From Cryptomeria japonica (Eukaryota > Streptophyta > Pinopsida > Cupressales > Cupressaceae), in the NCBI RefSeq assembly GCF_030272615.1, contig NC_081413.1, positions 607,392,209 to 607,456,208 of the forward strand: a DNA stretch of 64,000 nt, read 5' to 3'. The position numbers and the translations under genes were made by a program. The notes beneath the pieces were generated by a model. The model was not told the DNA's origin, did not search any database, and saw only the letters and a program-made list of their open reading frames with translations. This document shows, piece by piece, positions 46,100-57,566 of the stretch. Numbering within the stretch: position 1 is the stretch's first letter; every line of letters begins with the position of its first letter.

Positions 46100-47578
46100 A
46101 TGCATTGTCCAAGTAATGGTTCAGTAGATGTTTCAAATTTGATGGATTTAGATGTGGTTCCTAGATCTCCAAATCCTTTGTCAAATCTAAAAGAAATTGA
46201 TAGGGAGATTGAAATATGTCTTCAAAGAATCCAGGATAAGTTCATCTTGTTTTTAAGAAAGAAAGTAGGGAAGAGAAAAGAAGAATCATCATATGTCTTT
46301 TATGAAATATTTATAACTGCATTAAATGAGCTTCCAGCTGATGTTAGACCCCATGAGTCTGTTTGGATTGAGTTATTCTTAGAGCTTGATGAGCCCGACT
46401 CAACTAATTGGTCTACAACCTTGAGAGAAGAAAGTGTTGCACATATTAAAGAATGGACAGATGAGATCAAAGTAACTAAATCTGAAAATGCACATGATAT
46501 TTAATATAGTGATGGAGATGAATCCGTGAGTGGGGATATCTCTTATTATGCTGAAGATGACTCTTATTCTCAGTATGACAGTGCAAATGTGTATTCAGAG
46601 CAAGAAGAAAATTGTGAGAACATAAGTTGTTGTTCAAATAATCATGAGCCTATTGAGGCTTTAGATTTGAATAATATGGATCATCTTGTTGTTAATTTCA
46701 ATCCACAAAGTGTTTGCAACCAAGGTTATGAAACTATGTTGCGACATATAATAGCACTTTATGATCAGCATGACAAAGGTTATGATGCAGATGCAAGTTG
46801 TTGTAATGACAAAATAAATGTGCATAAAGACATGAGCACTATAGATTTAATGTTTGCATTAGATTGGGACAATGTTTACAACACAAAAGATAAAGTCAAG
46901 AAAAATGAAAATAAAGGAGAAGGTTCACTATGTAGTGAACAAATATCAGAACTCTTAGCTGTTGATCTTTAGAGGTATGCATCCAAAAAGGTTCCCAATC
47001 TCTCATACCCAATCGATATATGTTTTGATACTGATGATGTTTTTGAGGGTGTGAAGTATGATACATATGTTGTTGATTCTTTCCCTACATTTCATTTGAA
47101 AATAATCCAAGATGAAAATGCATATACGGTTGTTAGGTGTGATGATGTAGATTCATATGCTGACATGAATTTAGAATTAGATTCTTATGTTGATCTTGGT
47201 GTTAAAGAGAATGACAAACCTGAAGTGATTTTCCCAAATTTGCAAGTGGTGAAGGAACCTTTGACAAGTGATGATACATTTTCATGTTTGCAAGAGGCTG
47301 ATGGGAATTATGATCAGCATGTTTAATTGCAATCATTGTATGAGGAAATGTTCCTTTCTAGTTTGCAAACCAATGTTATGGATGAGTTTTTTCCTTTTGA
47401 GCAAACTAGTGATCAAGATGTGCTTGATATTCCCAGCTTTCAGAGGGAGTTGGATTACTTTTCTTTTCAGCTGGGAAATAATTGTAAAGAGTATGACATG
47501 CTTATGTCATATAGTGATCAACACTTTCAACATTTGTTTGGTTTTCAACTATTTGTTGATTACCAGTATGTTGATTAG
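46100..47578 (+). pseudogene. Acidic unrecognised ORF of B
   Basis: The only coding-like sequence in the interior of B: 493 codons in one unbroken frame interrupted only by stops at 46502, 46970 and 47324. The N-terminal 130 residues are mixed and helical (LKEIDREIEICLQRIQDKF, FYEIFITALNELP). The rest is strongly acidic and rich in Asp, Glu, Ser, Tyr and Asn (for example YYAEDDSYSQYDSANVYSEQ). The C-terminal part has FSFQLGNN and LFVDYQYVD. I recognise no gag, protease, RT or host domain. It might be a remnant of an element-specific accessory or gag-like protein, or a captured host gene. No frameshift separates the pieces, so decay is recent or selection was lifted late. Confidence 0.55.
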
Positions 47579-47909
47579 AAGTGGAAGTGTGATTGATCAG
47601 GCAAATGACAGTGAAAATTCCATCTTACCTTCAGTTTATGGAAATGAGAATCATGTGTTTGATAGAGGTAAGCATTGATTTCAGTTTTGATGGCCCGGGG
47701 CCATTTGTGAATAATGTATATATGTTGTACAATTGCTTTGCTTTCTGTTGTGTGGTTTGTTTGGAATAAAGTACCCTGCTGTTTGTGTAGAATAAGGAAC
47801 CCCCATTTTTTAGAAGAAGAGAAGTGATTTGTTTTTGGGTGGTTTGCTTAACCAAAGTTTCTGGATTCTTGTGTTGATCTTGCAATCAACCATCCCTAGT
47901 CAGAGCAAA
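47579..47909 (+). other. 3' untranslated part of B
   Basis: 330 bp between the acidic ORF and the 3' LTR. No ORF or clear polypurine tract; the bases before the LTR are CAGAGCAAA. Confidence 0.6.
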
Positions 47910-50900
47910 TGTTGGGACTCATAAATTCGAGTGAATTTGAGAGGCCCATTTCAAAATTTTGCTCTTGCACTTTCAAGTGACCAACTAATGAGTCAACCTA
48001 ATAGGCCTATTTTGAAGAAGGGTAAAATGGAGCCAGTTGATTATAAAGCGGTAAGACTTGGGAAATGTGTCCTAAACCTTTCATTTAGCCTATGCAGTGT
48101 TCTACAACTTTTAGAATTCAGTTTAGATCAGTTTATCAAGTACCCATTTCAAGGGGTGAGCTGAAAGTCCATCATAGGTACAAATTCATATTTTACCAAG
48201 TGGCCTACTTTTAGGCTTTGCATTTTATGACTAGTTGATTGTCATGTTAAAAGGAGTATACCCCTAAATTCTATGCATATAGGTGAGTCCACATGCCAAA
48301 TTTCAAGTCCCTATGAATCCATTTGCTCAGTTTGGCAAGCTCAATCCATTTGCAGTTTGTATTGTTTGCATAAGTCCCTGTTTCAATAGCTAGTCAGAGA
48401 ACCACTTTGCATATGTGTAAAAGATGCCCAGATGAATGTCATATCAAAATATTTATTCCAAGGTACTGCTAGTATGAAAGACAAGCTATGTTTCCAGTTT
48501 GAAGCTCCTACCAATCCGTTTGATCAGTTTTCCAAGATGATTTCTTGAGCCCTTTTATTCAGTTTTATGCACTTTCATTGTTACATCTGTTAAAGTGGCT
48601 ATTTTCATGAGCTCACCATTTGTACCCTATCAACTTCCTAATCAAGTTGAACATTCCATGGTCTTCCATGTACTTCAAGGTATCTATGCCCCAAATTTGG
48701 GGATCCACGAAGATCATTTGATATTTTTAGTAAGGGCATTTTGTGGTCCCTGTACATTGATTTAATCAGGTTCATTTGCTGACAGAGCCATTTAAACAAC
48801 TTTGTGCATTAATATCTCACCACTCGGGATTCGTCTTGAGGAATGGTTTTGTAGGATGAAAGTTGACATATCAGATTACACGCCTATCAGTTTGTGAAGT
48901 CCAGGAAGGTGTTCTGACTAGTTTTTGAAATGCCTCTTTGGGTTTAAATGTAAAAATGTGACACATTTGTCTGATAGTAGCAAATTGAGTTTCAATGATC
49001 AGAAAACTGTGTCGATCAATTCCAGAGGTATATGAAGGGTATCCTAAGGCATTTCAAAGAGGAGGATTTCTTCGCCAGTGGAAAGGGAGAGGTAACTCCA
49101 TTTGACTTATTATAGAAGGCAGTGGGCATATAACTAAAAGGTTATTGTGTGGGCCATCATGGTTTGAAGGTTGGAAAATCCATGGGTAATGTGCTTGAGC
49201 CAAGGGATCTTGTGGAGAGGTTTGGATCTGATGATGTTAGATATTTCTTCTTGAGAAAGGTTGAATTTGGTAATAATGGGGGCTATTCAGAGGAACGGTT
49301 TATCAGTATTGTGAATGTCCATCTTGCCAACACGGTTTGAAATCTACTTAACCACACACTTGGCTTGTTGAAAAAGAATTGCCAATCCACTTTAGCATTT
49401 GATGCTCATTCTGCTATAGAGGATAACACATTCAAATAACTCATCGTCAATTTGGTTGAGGAAGCAAAAAATATAATTATGGATCTTTCTTTCTCTTCAA
49501 CATGTGCAGGTATTATAGATATTGGTAATGGTGATAATACATATCTAAAGGAGCTCTATTGGAAAATAAGTTGTCTATCCTCATATCTTCATCCTCTTTT
49601 CTTAGCGATAATGTTCTACTAGGGTGATAATTTAGCTTTCAAACTAATCCCTGCAACAAATGCACAAAATAAATTTGTTGATAATGCTTCAAAAACTCTC
49701 AAGCAAATGCAAGGGGTTGCATGAGAATTGGAACTATTGATAGAAGACAAGGGACGACATGAAGGGCATTGATATGACTGGGAAGTGGAGTCGATTGGGG
49801 CTGATGGCTTATCCAAAACCCTCACCAACAACTCCAAGCTTGCTGCACGATGAAGCCTTTGTTATCTAATATGCCTTTGTATCGACTCTGCCGGATGATA
49901 TACGCAATGGTCAGAAATCTCCATTGCCATACAATTGGCAGGCACCAAACCAATTTTATTTGGCCTTTTCCAGCACTCTTCCCTGCCGCAAGGTTTGGAA
50001 TGGTAGATAATATTTTGGAGCATTCAAGTAAATATAGGTGGTAGGGTATGGAGCATGTGAGAGATTTTAGAAACCTTCAAAGGAATAACATTTGCCAGCA
50101 TCCACCCTCAGATGTGCGCACAATGTGGATGCATCGAGTAGGCAGTGGCAAAATGTATTGTCCCATATTGGTCGTGGGAAGGCATTTTATAATTTTTAAA
50201 TACAATGTTACTTGTATGGTAAGTGTCAAAAGCATGTGGCTTTTGACAAGCAAGGGAGCAGCTCAGCGACCGGTGGGACCCCCTCGAGAATGCATCTTGA
50301 AGCGCCTTTATTTTGAAGCAAAAATGGAGATTAACGGGTGAGCAAGTTGGATTTGATCCAACGGTGGTCGCTAGACTGCAAAGAAAAATTGCTTGCCAGT
50401 TACCCATCGCGACTTGGTGACAAGGTGAGCCCAGGTCCAGTGGCAGGTCAAGCTCAAGGTGAGGTGGTGGGTAGGTGGAAGGTCAGGTGGCACCCAGGTG
50501 GATTCCAGGCAAATTAGATTGTGACACATGGCATGGATGGATGCAAAACAAATGTTATAAAATTAAAATTAAATGTATTGTTTCAACCATGTGAAAATTC
50601 GAAAATTTAAATGACTCTAGTGCAGAGAGAGATTAATGGTTGAGGGGTTATTTTTTACCCAAATATACAAGTGCTATATGTCGTTGGAAAGCTCTCGGAG
50701 TGAGGAGTTTGTTTTTGCAATCAGTTTCAACACTTGTTAAATATTCTTAGAGCAGTTTACATGGGGAATGATGCAAAGAAAATTCAGTTAGGGAAAGAGG
50801 ACACTTGGCATTTTGTGATGCAGATCTGATCTTTTCCCTTTTCTTCATATTTTCAGTTCTTCTCATTTGTAGGGGTTCTATTTTTTGGAGTATTTCTCCA

Positions 50901-51733
50901 AGCGAGATTTCCAAGAGGGGTTCCAGTCTTATGCATTTAATTTTCTTAGTTGTAACTGTTGATGCTCCCATTCTTCTGTCATTGAATGGATGCATTTAGC
51001 TGTAAATTCTTAGTTGTAGGTCACATATATGTAAGGCATATATACAGTTGCATTGGATTGTCTTCAAGCATTCTTCAATTTTAATAAATCCAATCTTCAA
51101 GGGAGTTTGGGTCTATCCTCTCAAAGTGAGAATATGATGGGTGTTCTTAGGTACTCTTCAAGGAAGAGTTTAAATTCTGTGAACAATCATTTTGGATTTG
51201 GGTCAATGTTTGGACTGTATGATCCTTTGATTGAGTTGAGAATTTATTAATGTTAGGAATTAATACAGAGATATCTTTTCAATGAATATGATGTGCAGCT
51301 TGGATTTCATTTGTGGTTATTTGTATTGACTCTATGCCCAGGTTGAGGCACTAATCTATTATAGCTAGAAGTTACTTGCACAATTTTAAAATCAAATCAG
51401 AATATCTTTCTTTTTTTTGTTCTGTGGTAATGTTCCACCTATCTCATGCTCCAATTTAGTTGAGATGTCAATGTAGATCTAGCCCATCTGCAGTAACCTC
51501 CTTGTTGTTGATCCTTTTGAGATTCATCTACTTTTGTTGATTGTGTCTTGTGTGTAATGGGTCTGATTCAATGCATCAAAGGTACACCCACCTAGGTTTT
51601 GTAGAGCTTGAAGAGTAGAAGGATTTAGATCCTTGTCATGTTGTCCAAGTCCTGAAGTTCTTCATTGTATAAGACTGGCTATTTCATAGATAAATTGCAA
51701 GTGAACTTGAGTTACTCATTTTTTAGAACAACA
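47910..51733 (+). repeat. 3' LTR of B
   Basis: 3,824 bp, TGTTGGGACTC...AACAACA. It is longer than the 5' copy because of internal deletions there. It contains the better-preserved synthetase fragment and, further on, AT-rich promoter-like sequence (TATATACAG near 51040). Confidence 0.9.
49149..49825 (+). pseudogene. Methionyl-tRNA synthetase fragment in the 3' LTR of B
   Basis: Reads GHHGLKVGKSMGNVLEP (the KMSKS-type ATP-binding loop and following residues), RYFFLRKVEFGNNGGYSEER, FISIVNVHLANTV, then after a stop NLLNHTLGLLKKNCQSTL and later DIGNGDNTYLKEL. Near 49785-49825 the pattern W-x-x-L-G...YPKPSP fits the end of the family's core. This is the C-terminal half (KMSKS loop and anticodon-binding domain) of plant organelle-type methionyl-tRNA synthetase, which charges tRNA-Met. 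The catalytic HIGH half is absent, and stops and a muddled stretch around 49590-49760 make it non-functional. It is a captured host fragment now carried in an LTR. Family identity is from recalled motifs. Confidence 0.75.
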
Positions 51734-52140
51734 TGTTCGATTCAAATGGGATCATAAATGTGAGGAAGCTTTCATGCAAATTAAAGAATATCTGGCGAAT
51801 CCTCGAGTATTGGTATCACCAATCAAAGGGAAACCATTGTTTCTTTACATCTCAGTGAAAAATGTATATTTAAGAGCTCTCTTAGCACAACATGATGAAG
51901 AAGGAAAAGAAAGAGTAGTATATTACATCAACATAGCACTTGTAGGCTATGAATTGAACTACACATTAGTTGAAAAGACATGTCTCGCAGTGGAATTTGC
52001 AACTTAGAAATTGTGACATTATATGTTGACTCATTATAGGAAATTGATTGCAAAAATATATTCATTGAAGTACTTTCTAAGCAAGCTGACATTGACAGGT
52101 AGATTGGCCAACTGGGTTATGATACTAAGTGAGTGCAAGA
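51734..52140 (+). pseudogene. RT end and RNase H of A1
   Basis: Resumed A1 sequence. Frame from 51736: VRFKWDHKCEEAFMQIKEYL, LYISVKNVYLRALLAQHDEE, VYYINIALVGYELNYTLVEK, AVEFAT, a stop at 52005, then LTLTGRLANWVMILSE. This is the Gypsy RT-connection and RNase H start of the Tat type. It fits the end of the RT at 21911 exactly across B. Similarity ends near 52130. Confidence 0.85.
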
Positions 52141-53402
52141 AAGCATGGTGTTGAGAAAATAATTCAAGAGACACACTTCCAAAAAACTTCATCACTTGAA
52201 ATCCAAAATGAGACATTGCATAGACATTATAAGCATACCATCCAACCTACATCAATGAAAACCTCAATATGGAGAAATTTAGAGCATCCTCCATATGAGT
52301 CCTAACTAGTCAACACACTACCAACATACTATCATTAACAAATAAATTAATGGACACATGAGAGACCTTAAAAATAGGAGTGCAATGTACACAAAGAATA
52401 GGTATTATATTCAAAATTGAAAGATTATATCTACAAATGCGGAGGAATGCAGAGCATTCTTGTAGACTACATTCAACACACCATCTTGCAAATTTTACTC
52501 GTCATCAACCTCTGGATACTAGGAGACTACTAGCTCACTTACGAGAAATAAATAAAATACTACAAGAGCCTATAGTATGCATAGGACCATCCAAAAACAT
52601 CACTTCATCACCATTGTTCTAATCCTCATCTTAATGCATCTAATCCTCATCTTAATATCAATATGATATTATCTCAAATTGCATCAACATCAATACTTTT
52701 CAGTAGGATCACCACAAGATATTGAGTGTAGACATCAAAACCAAGAAGGTGGACATCCACAACAAGGAACCTCTCTACTCATTCATATTAAATATTCATC
52801 ACCCTTCTACACATTCATCTAGTCAACAATCATGTCAACAACTTCCAACAATCTCCAGTGGACAACATAAAATACACTTCCACCATCAAAGGGTTGCCAA
52901 AACCACAATCTGTACTAACAAACACAATATCATAACTGCACTGACATAGTCTAACAACATCAAACTCATCAACACTCAAACTAAGTCAACACACAAATTG
53001 AAGTTTGACATCAAACCAAGTCATCAATGACAATAATTGGCAACAACCTTCATAAAACTAGCCTTTGATATTCTTCTTTTCATGATCTATATACTCCCTT
53101 CTATTGAAATCCTCTTCATTATTAGCCCTACTAGTATATTCCTTATCACTAAAAGAATGTCTTGTCATTATAGATTCATGCATTTATCCTTCACTTGTAC
53201 ACTATGAATGACAAGGTACTCTCTCAAATTGTATCCTACTTTGTATTACAATTATTACATTGGTGGCTTCATTCTTACATTTACCAAAACTCTACATCTT
53301 ATATAGTATTATCTTTGGTATCATTTTATATACTTCTATATTCTTTTCTTACTTTAGCTTGCATATGCATTAGTGCCATATAACCACTAAAGTGGGGTTG
53401 AA
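52141..53402. other. Unassigned sequence after A1
   Basis: About 1.26 kb of AC-rich, T-poor sequence without a recognised gene. The open frame at 52380-52622 has no domain I can name. Its right end, TAAAGTGGGGTTGAA (53388-53402), looks like a purine tract before an LTR, so it may be the 3' part of another Gypsy interior fused to the broken A1. Confidence 0.35.
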
Positions 53403-54274
53403 TGTAGCATCCTATATTGTTCTCCCTAATGATGCAAGCTTGATTTTCATGCTCTATTTGGCACTTTTTTTAGTGCACCTCCCATTGTACAATTTAAGAC
53501 GATTTCTATCCTTGACCTATCCCTCAACTCAAGGAATGTGCTATGCTATGCTTTGATTTGAAAGCCCTTACTAATTACCCCAAGCCTAAAATTTCATCAA
53601 ATTCTCAAGACAAGAACATTTCCAGAATCTTGGGCCCATCCGCTTGTATCTCCCACTTTAAATAGGTAAATAGGCTTTGACCCTATAAGCTAGCACTAGT
53701 GTCCTACTTATTTGACTTGGAATTATAGGACATGGTGTATGTCGGCCTTTGTGTGATGTGCTTTCAATTTTAACAATTGATCTTTATGTGTTGACTTTCT
53801 ATCCAAATTAACCTTGTGACATATATAAGAATAAAATTTAGCATTTGAAAACATCTAATTATTTCAATTCTATGCTAAAACTATATCAAAATGAAGACCT
53901 ATCTTTGTAAATATAAAAGTGCTTGCGATATGCATACAAGTTATATTGTTGTTAGCACTCTTAAAGTTATTATTGAAGCTTTTTTAATGTTGAAGGATGA
54001 TTGGAATCATTGACTAATGTTTGACTTGTACCTCTCCAATGGTGGCTTGCTATGGTTCTTGGTTTGTTATCATATTCTAGTTTTTAATCTTCTAATCTAA
54101 GTTATCATGGTTTTTTTTCCCTTGAGCATAGCATTTGTTTGTTGGTTTGATTGTCACTGTTTTTTTTTAGGCATTTAGGAATCCACTCTAACACACTTGA
54201 GAAGGATTTTATGTTTTTTTTATCTACATTTGTCATTTCTCACCATAATCTTAGACACCCTTAAGATTCAGAAC
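53403..54274 (+). repeat. Possible LTR fragment (element G)
   Basis: Begins TGTAGCATCCTA directly after a purine-tract-like sequence. No end, partner or TSD is seen because another LTR begins at 54275. Orientation is inferred from the purine tract only. Confidence 0.3.
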
Positions 54275-55949
54275 TGTAATGCCCCGCCAAGAAACCCTAA
54301 AGGAAAAAAGTAAAACACTAGAAAAGGAGTGGAAATAATTTTTTTTTTAAAACATTACTGAACCAAAAGATGGATTAAGATAAACATTGCATTTAAATTG
54401 CACAAATGGAAGACTTAACTTAAAATCCTAAAGGGATTCCCGACGTGGATTACTTAACTAAACTAATCATTACTCAAGGACAATAATTCACTTAAGATAT
54501 ATTTAACACTTAGGAAATTAATTAAAGTTAACAATGATTGATTCATACTTTTGCATGTGATAACATTAACATTTCTATGCTACATTCATGATAATACATT
54601 CATTTACATTACATCAATGTTTCAATTTAAGATATAAATCCTACCATCTAATTCTCATCATAATACATAGCTTTTATATTATGACGTCTTCATAATATTA
54701 TATTGCACTTAAAGAATCAAGTCTCATAAGAGTACATAATGATTACATCAAAATTACAACTTTCCATGAAGGCATACATAACAAATGATACATCCGACCA
54801 TATAAGGTCCAAGAACTACAAGAATGATCCAAGAAGAACAAATAGGATCCAATTGGTACATGAGATGATCAAATCCACTAGAACAACTGGAACACCTGAG
54901 AAGCCAACCCTCACATGAAAGTAACGAACACCCGATGGAAAGTGGCACTACCACCTGACCACGTGGCTCAAAAAGAACTACCCCACCGTGCTAGGAGATA
55001 TCAATAAGACCCTCTAGCATACCACAAAGAATGCACACATGGTCTACACATGATATCGAGTAACCACATAAAACAAACACACACAATGATGAATCCATAA
55101 TAATAGTCTAGGTGACATCAAGAAGTCTACATATCAGTCGACATAAGGGAAGAATGTCATCGCATAACTTAGAATGGTTATCTTGGCAGGCCTCCATAGG
55201 CCCCGAACCCCATCCTGTTGTCCTAGTAGCCTTTTTCGAATCCCCAACCCCATCCAAGTCTCATGCAGACCCAACAAACCTTTCAGGAGGACAAGGTTGT
55301 TGGTTTTGCCATTCCAGGCCTTCCTACTGCATCTTGAGTTTGTACAAGAACTCAACCATGAGCAGGGTATAATTAATATTAATTAAAGTTTAAGCTATCC
55401 AAACCCCCTAATACATTATTAGGTTATCACTTAATTATCCAACTTTCGAGGGGATTATCCTATCAGCCACTTTGGGTTCAACCCCCACTTAGAAGCCAAT
55501 CTTCCTTAAGACACTACAAAATCCCAAAAGAACTCTAAGGCAAAAAAAAACATAAAAGCCAACCTTACAAAGGGAGCTCAAAAACAACTAAGGAAGTACA
55601 CTTGGTCACCAACCCTACCATATAGGTTTAACCAATTGGATAATTCGGTCTACTCATGAGACATGACCACAAAAGGAAAATAAACATGAAAAAAACAAAA
55701 TCAACATAAAGCCAATTAACTTGCACAATTACTTGATTAAGAAACCAAAACAAATATGAAACCAAAACCATTGTTTATATTCGAAAATATGTTTTGATTT
55801 TCCAGCATGTTCATATTTGACCAAGTTTACTATAATTTCTAAATTCCAATTTAAATCAATTTTCAATAATTTCTAAAAGCCATATTAACATCCAATCCAT
55901 AATTACTAACATCAAATTATAAATTCCAAAACAACAGTAGATAAATTTA
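54275..55949 (-). repeat. Element H: diverged LTR fragment related to D
   Basis: Begins TGTAATGCCCCGCCAAGAAA, like the LTRs of D (TGTAATGCCCCGCCAGGAAA), and shares the layout that follows: an A/T-run, then TCCTAA-GG-TTCC...ATTAC. Similarity then falls off. Short open frames at 54754-54954, 55112-55372 and 55134-55355 lack domains. The far end (GGGCATTACA in D) is not found before the microsatellite. Confidence 0.5.
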
Positions 55950-55999
55950 AACACACACACACACACACATGTATGTATGTATGTATGTATGTATGTATG

Positions 56000-56056
<57 letters not shown>

Positions 56057-56081
56057 ATATATATATATGTATATATATATG

Positions 56082-56126
<45 letters not shown>

Positions 56127-56289
56127 GTGTGTATGTACATGTGTATATATATATACATATATATACATATACATATATATATATATGTACATGTATATAT
56201 ATATACATGTACATATATACATATATATTTACATACGTATATACATACATACATATATATACATACATACATATATATAAATACATATG

Positions 56290-56373
<84 letters not shown>
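55950..56373. repeat. Compound (AC)n(ATGT)n(TA)n microsatellite
   Basis: About 420 bp: AC repeats, then ATGT repeats, then long TA runs mixed with TATG, TACA and ACAT variants. All the open frames across it are artefacts of the repeat. It abuts the first bases of the A2 LTR. Confidence 0.97.
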
Positions 56374-56377
<4 letters not shown>

Positions 56378-57545
56378 AAAATTGGCTATGAGCTATTAAA
56401 TAAATGTTTATTGTTCTATTAAATAGTTAATTTAAAAATATTAATTTATTTAATTCATTTCGTGTCTTTCTATTAATTAAGTTAATTGAAATATTTTATT
56501 AATTAATTCATCTATCCTATTCCTCTAATTAATTAAATATCTAATATTTAGTTATTCTTCTAATCAATTAATTGAATATCTAAATATTTAATTATTTCCT
56601 CCAATCATTTGAATATCTAATATCTAATGATTATTCTTCTATCCTATAGTCTCAAATATTAAATAATTTCTTAATTATTTAATCTCTTTCCCAACTCATC
56701 CTTCCATCTCCACTTCATCTTCTCTTTGCCAACTCATCAAGCATGTGGCTAAAGATATTAATAATTTTTTAATATTAATTCATCATTTATCTCCAACTTC
56801 CAAATTTAATGAAATATTGTGTACGTACACATATTTCATAACCTTCTTCTATATTCTCTCCAACATCCCTATATCTTAGGAAGGACTTGAGTCCACTTGT
56901 CCTCTCATACCTAAATCTTCTCCAACCATCCCTAAATTCCCTCAGTCAGCAACCTAGTCAAGGTAAGATGAGTGACACTTGTCTTCTCCTTCCCTCTTTC
57001 TCTCAATCTTCACCTTTGCTCACAACCATCCAAATTTGCAGATCTGATCATGACCATTGATCCAAGCCACAACATCTTATCCTCTCAAAGTATATAAAAT
57101 CAGGAGTTTGAGTTGAGAAAGAGTTAGTCTTCAAGTGAGTTTTTAAGTTAATCATTAGTGAAAACTTATGCATCCACGAGTTTTAATCTTGAAGCAAATA
57201 GCATAATCATTTAGCATAATCATTTTAGCATAGTCATTTAGCATAGCATGATCATTTAGCATTGCATATCATAATATCAGTTAACTATCAGTTATCAGTC
57301 CATTTTTCATATGCCATCTTGGAAGCTATCAGTGCTTGTCTGAGAGCACATCATCTGCAACCAGGAACAGTGGATTTAGGACACAATGAGACTTAAATCA
57401 TGAAGGTAAAAATAGTATTTTTATGTTATATGTATTTCATGTAGTTTCATTGGTTGAGTTTGGATTTCCTGTAGCGTTTCCTTTGTATTTTGTGAAACTA
57501 ACATGTTGCAGGTAGTATTCTGATGATGAAATTCAAGTCAACACA
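56369..57545 (+). repeat. 5' LTR of A2
   Basis: Matches the A1 LTR from the TTGGCTATGAGC block onward; the exact start is hidden in the TA repeat. A TATA box (TATATAAAA) lies at 57091-57099. It ends CAACACA at 57545. Confidence 0.75.
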
Positions 57546-57549
57546 TTTT

Positions 57550-57566
57550 TGCGCCCACTGTGGGGC
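57550..57566 (+). other. Primer-binding site of A2
   Basis: TGCGCCCACTGTGGGGC, the Tat-type site seen in A1, with one G missing at the start. Confidence 0.75.

Larger units (their letters stand above)
21912..51733 (+). mobile_element. Element B: large non-autonomous LTR element inserted in A1
   Basis: Its LTRs are 21912-24986 plus 44931-45549 (5', split by C) and 47910-51733 (3'). The flanks are TATTC (21907-21911) and TGTTC (51734-51738), a 5-bp TSD with one change. Taking one copy out restores the A1 frame from RT into RNase H (HNNVRFKWDH across the joint), which strongly confirms the borders. The interior is only 2.36 kb with one acidic ORF and no pol. The PBS is of the TGGCGACTC type. 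The LTRs contain a methionyl-tRNA synthetase fragment. Confidence 0.88.
6289..52140 (+). mobile_element. Element A1: Tat-like Ty3/Gypsy retrotransposon, split by N and B
   Basis: Host element of the nest. In order: 5' LTR (6289-7423), PBS, leader, 90-aa ORF, gag, zinc knuckle, protease, [N], G-patch, acidic spacer, RT, [B], RNase H. Its own sequence is 6289-12366, 19277-21911 and 51734 to about 52140. The RT motifs (FRDLNKACPKDDFPLP, LKNAGATYQRAM, YVDD) are those of the Tat branch of Gypsy. Recognisable similarity stops after RNase H; no integrase or 3' LTR is found before A2, so the right part is deleted or replaced. Copy A2 begins at about 56.37 kb. Confidence 0.85.

Noticed and set aside
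49850-50341. Further coding after the synthetase fragment (a 64-aa and a 97-aa frame)
   Set aside because: A stretch reading NWQAPNQFYLAFSSTLP looks protein-like, but I could not name a family and the frames are broken in both LTRs, so I do not annotate a second captured gene.
55856-56422. Several open frames of 90-150 codons rich in Tyr, Ile and Met on both strands
   Set aside because: They are translations of the AC/ATGT/TA microsatellite and occur in all frames.
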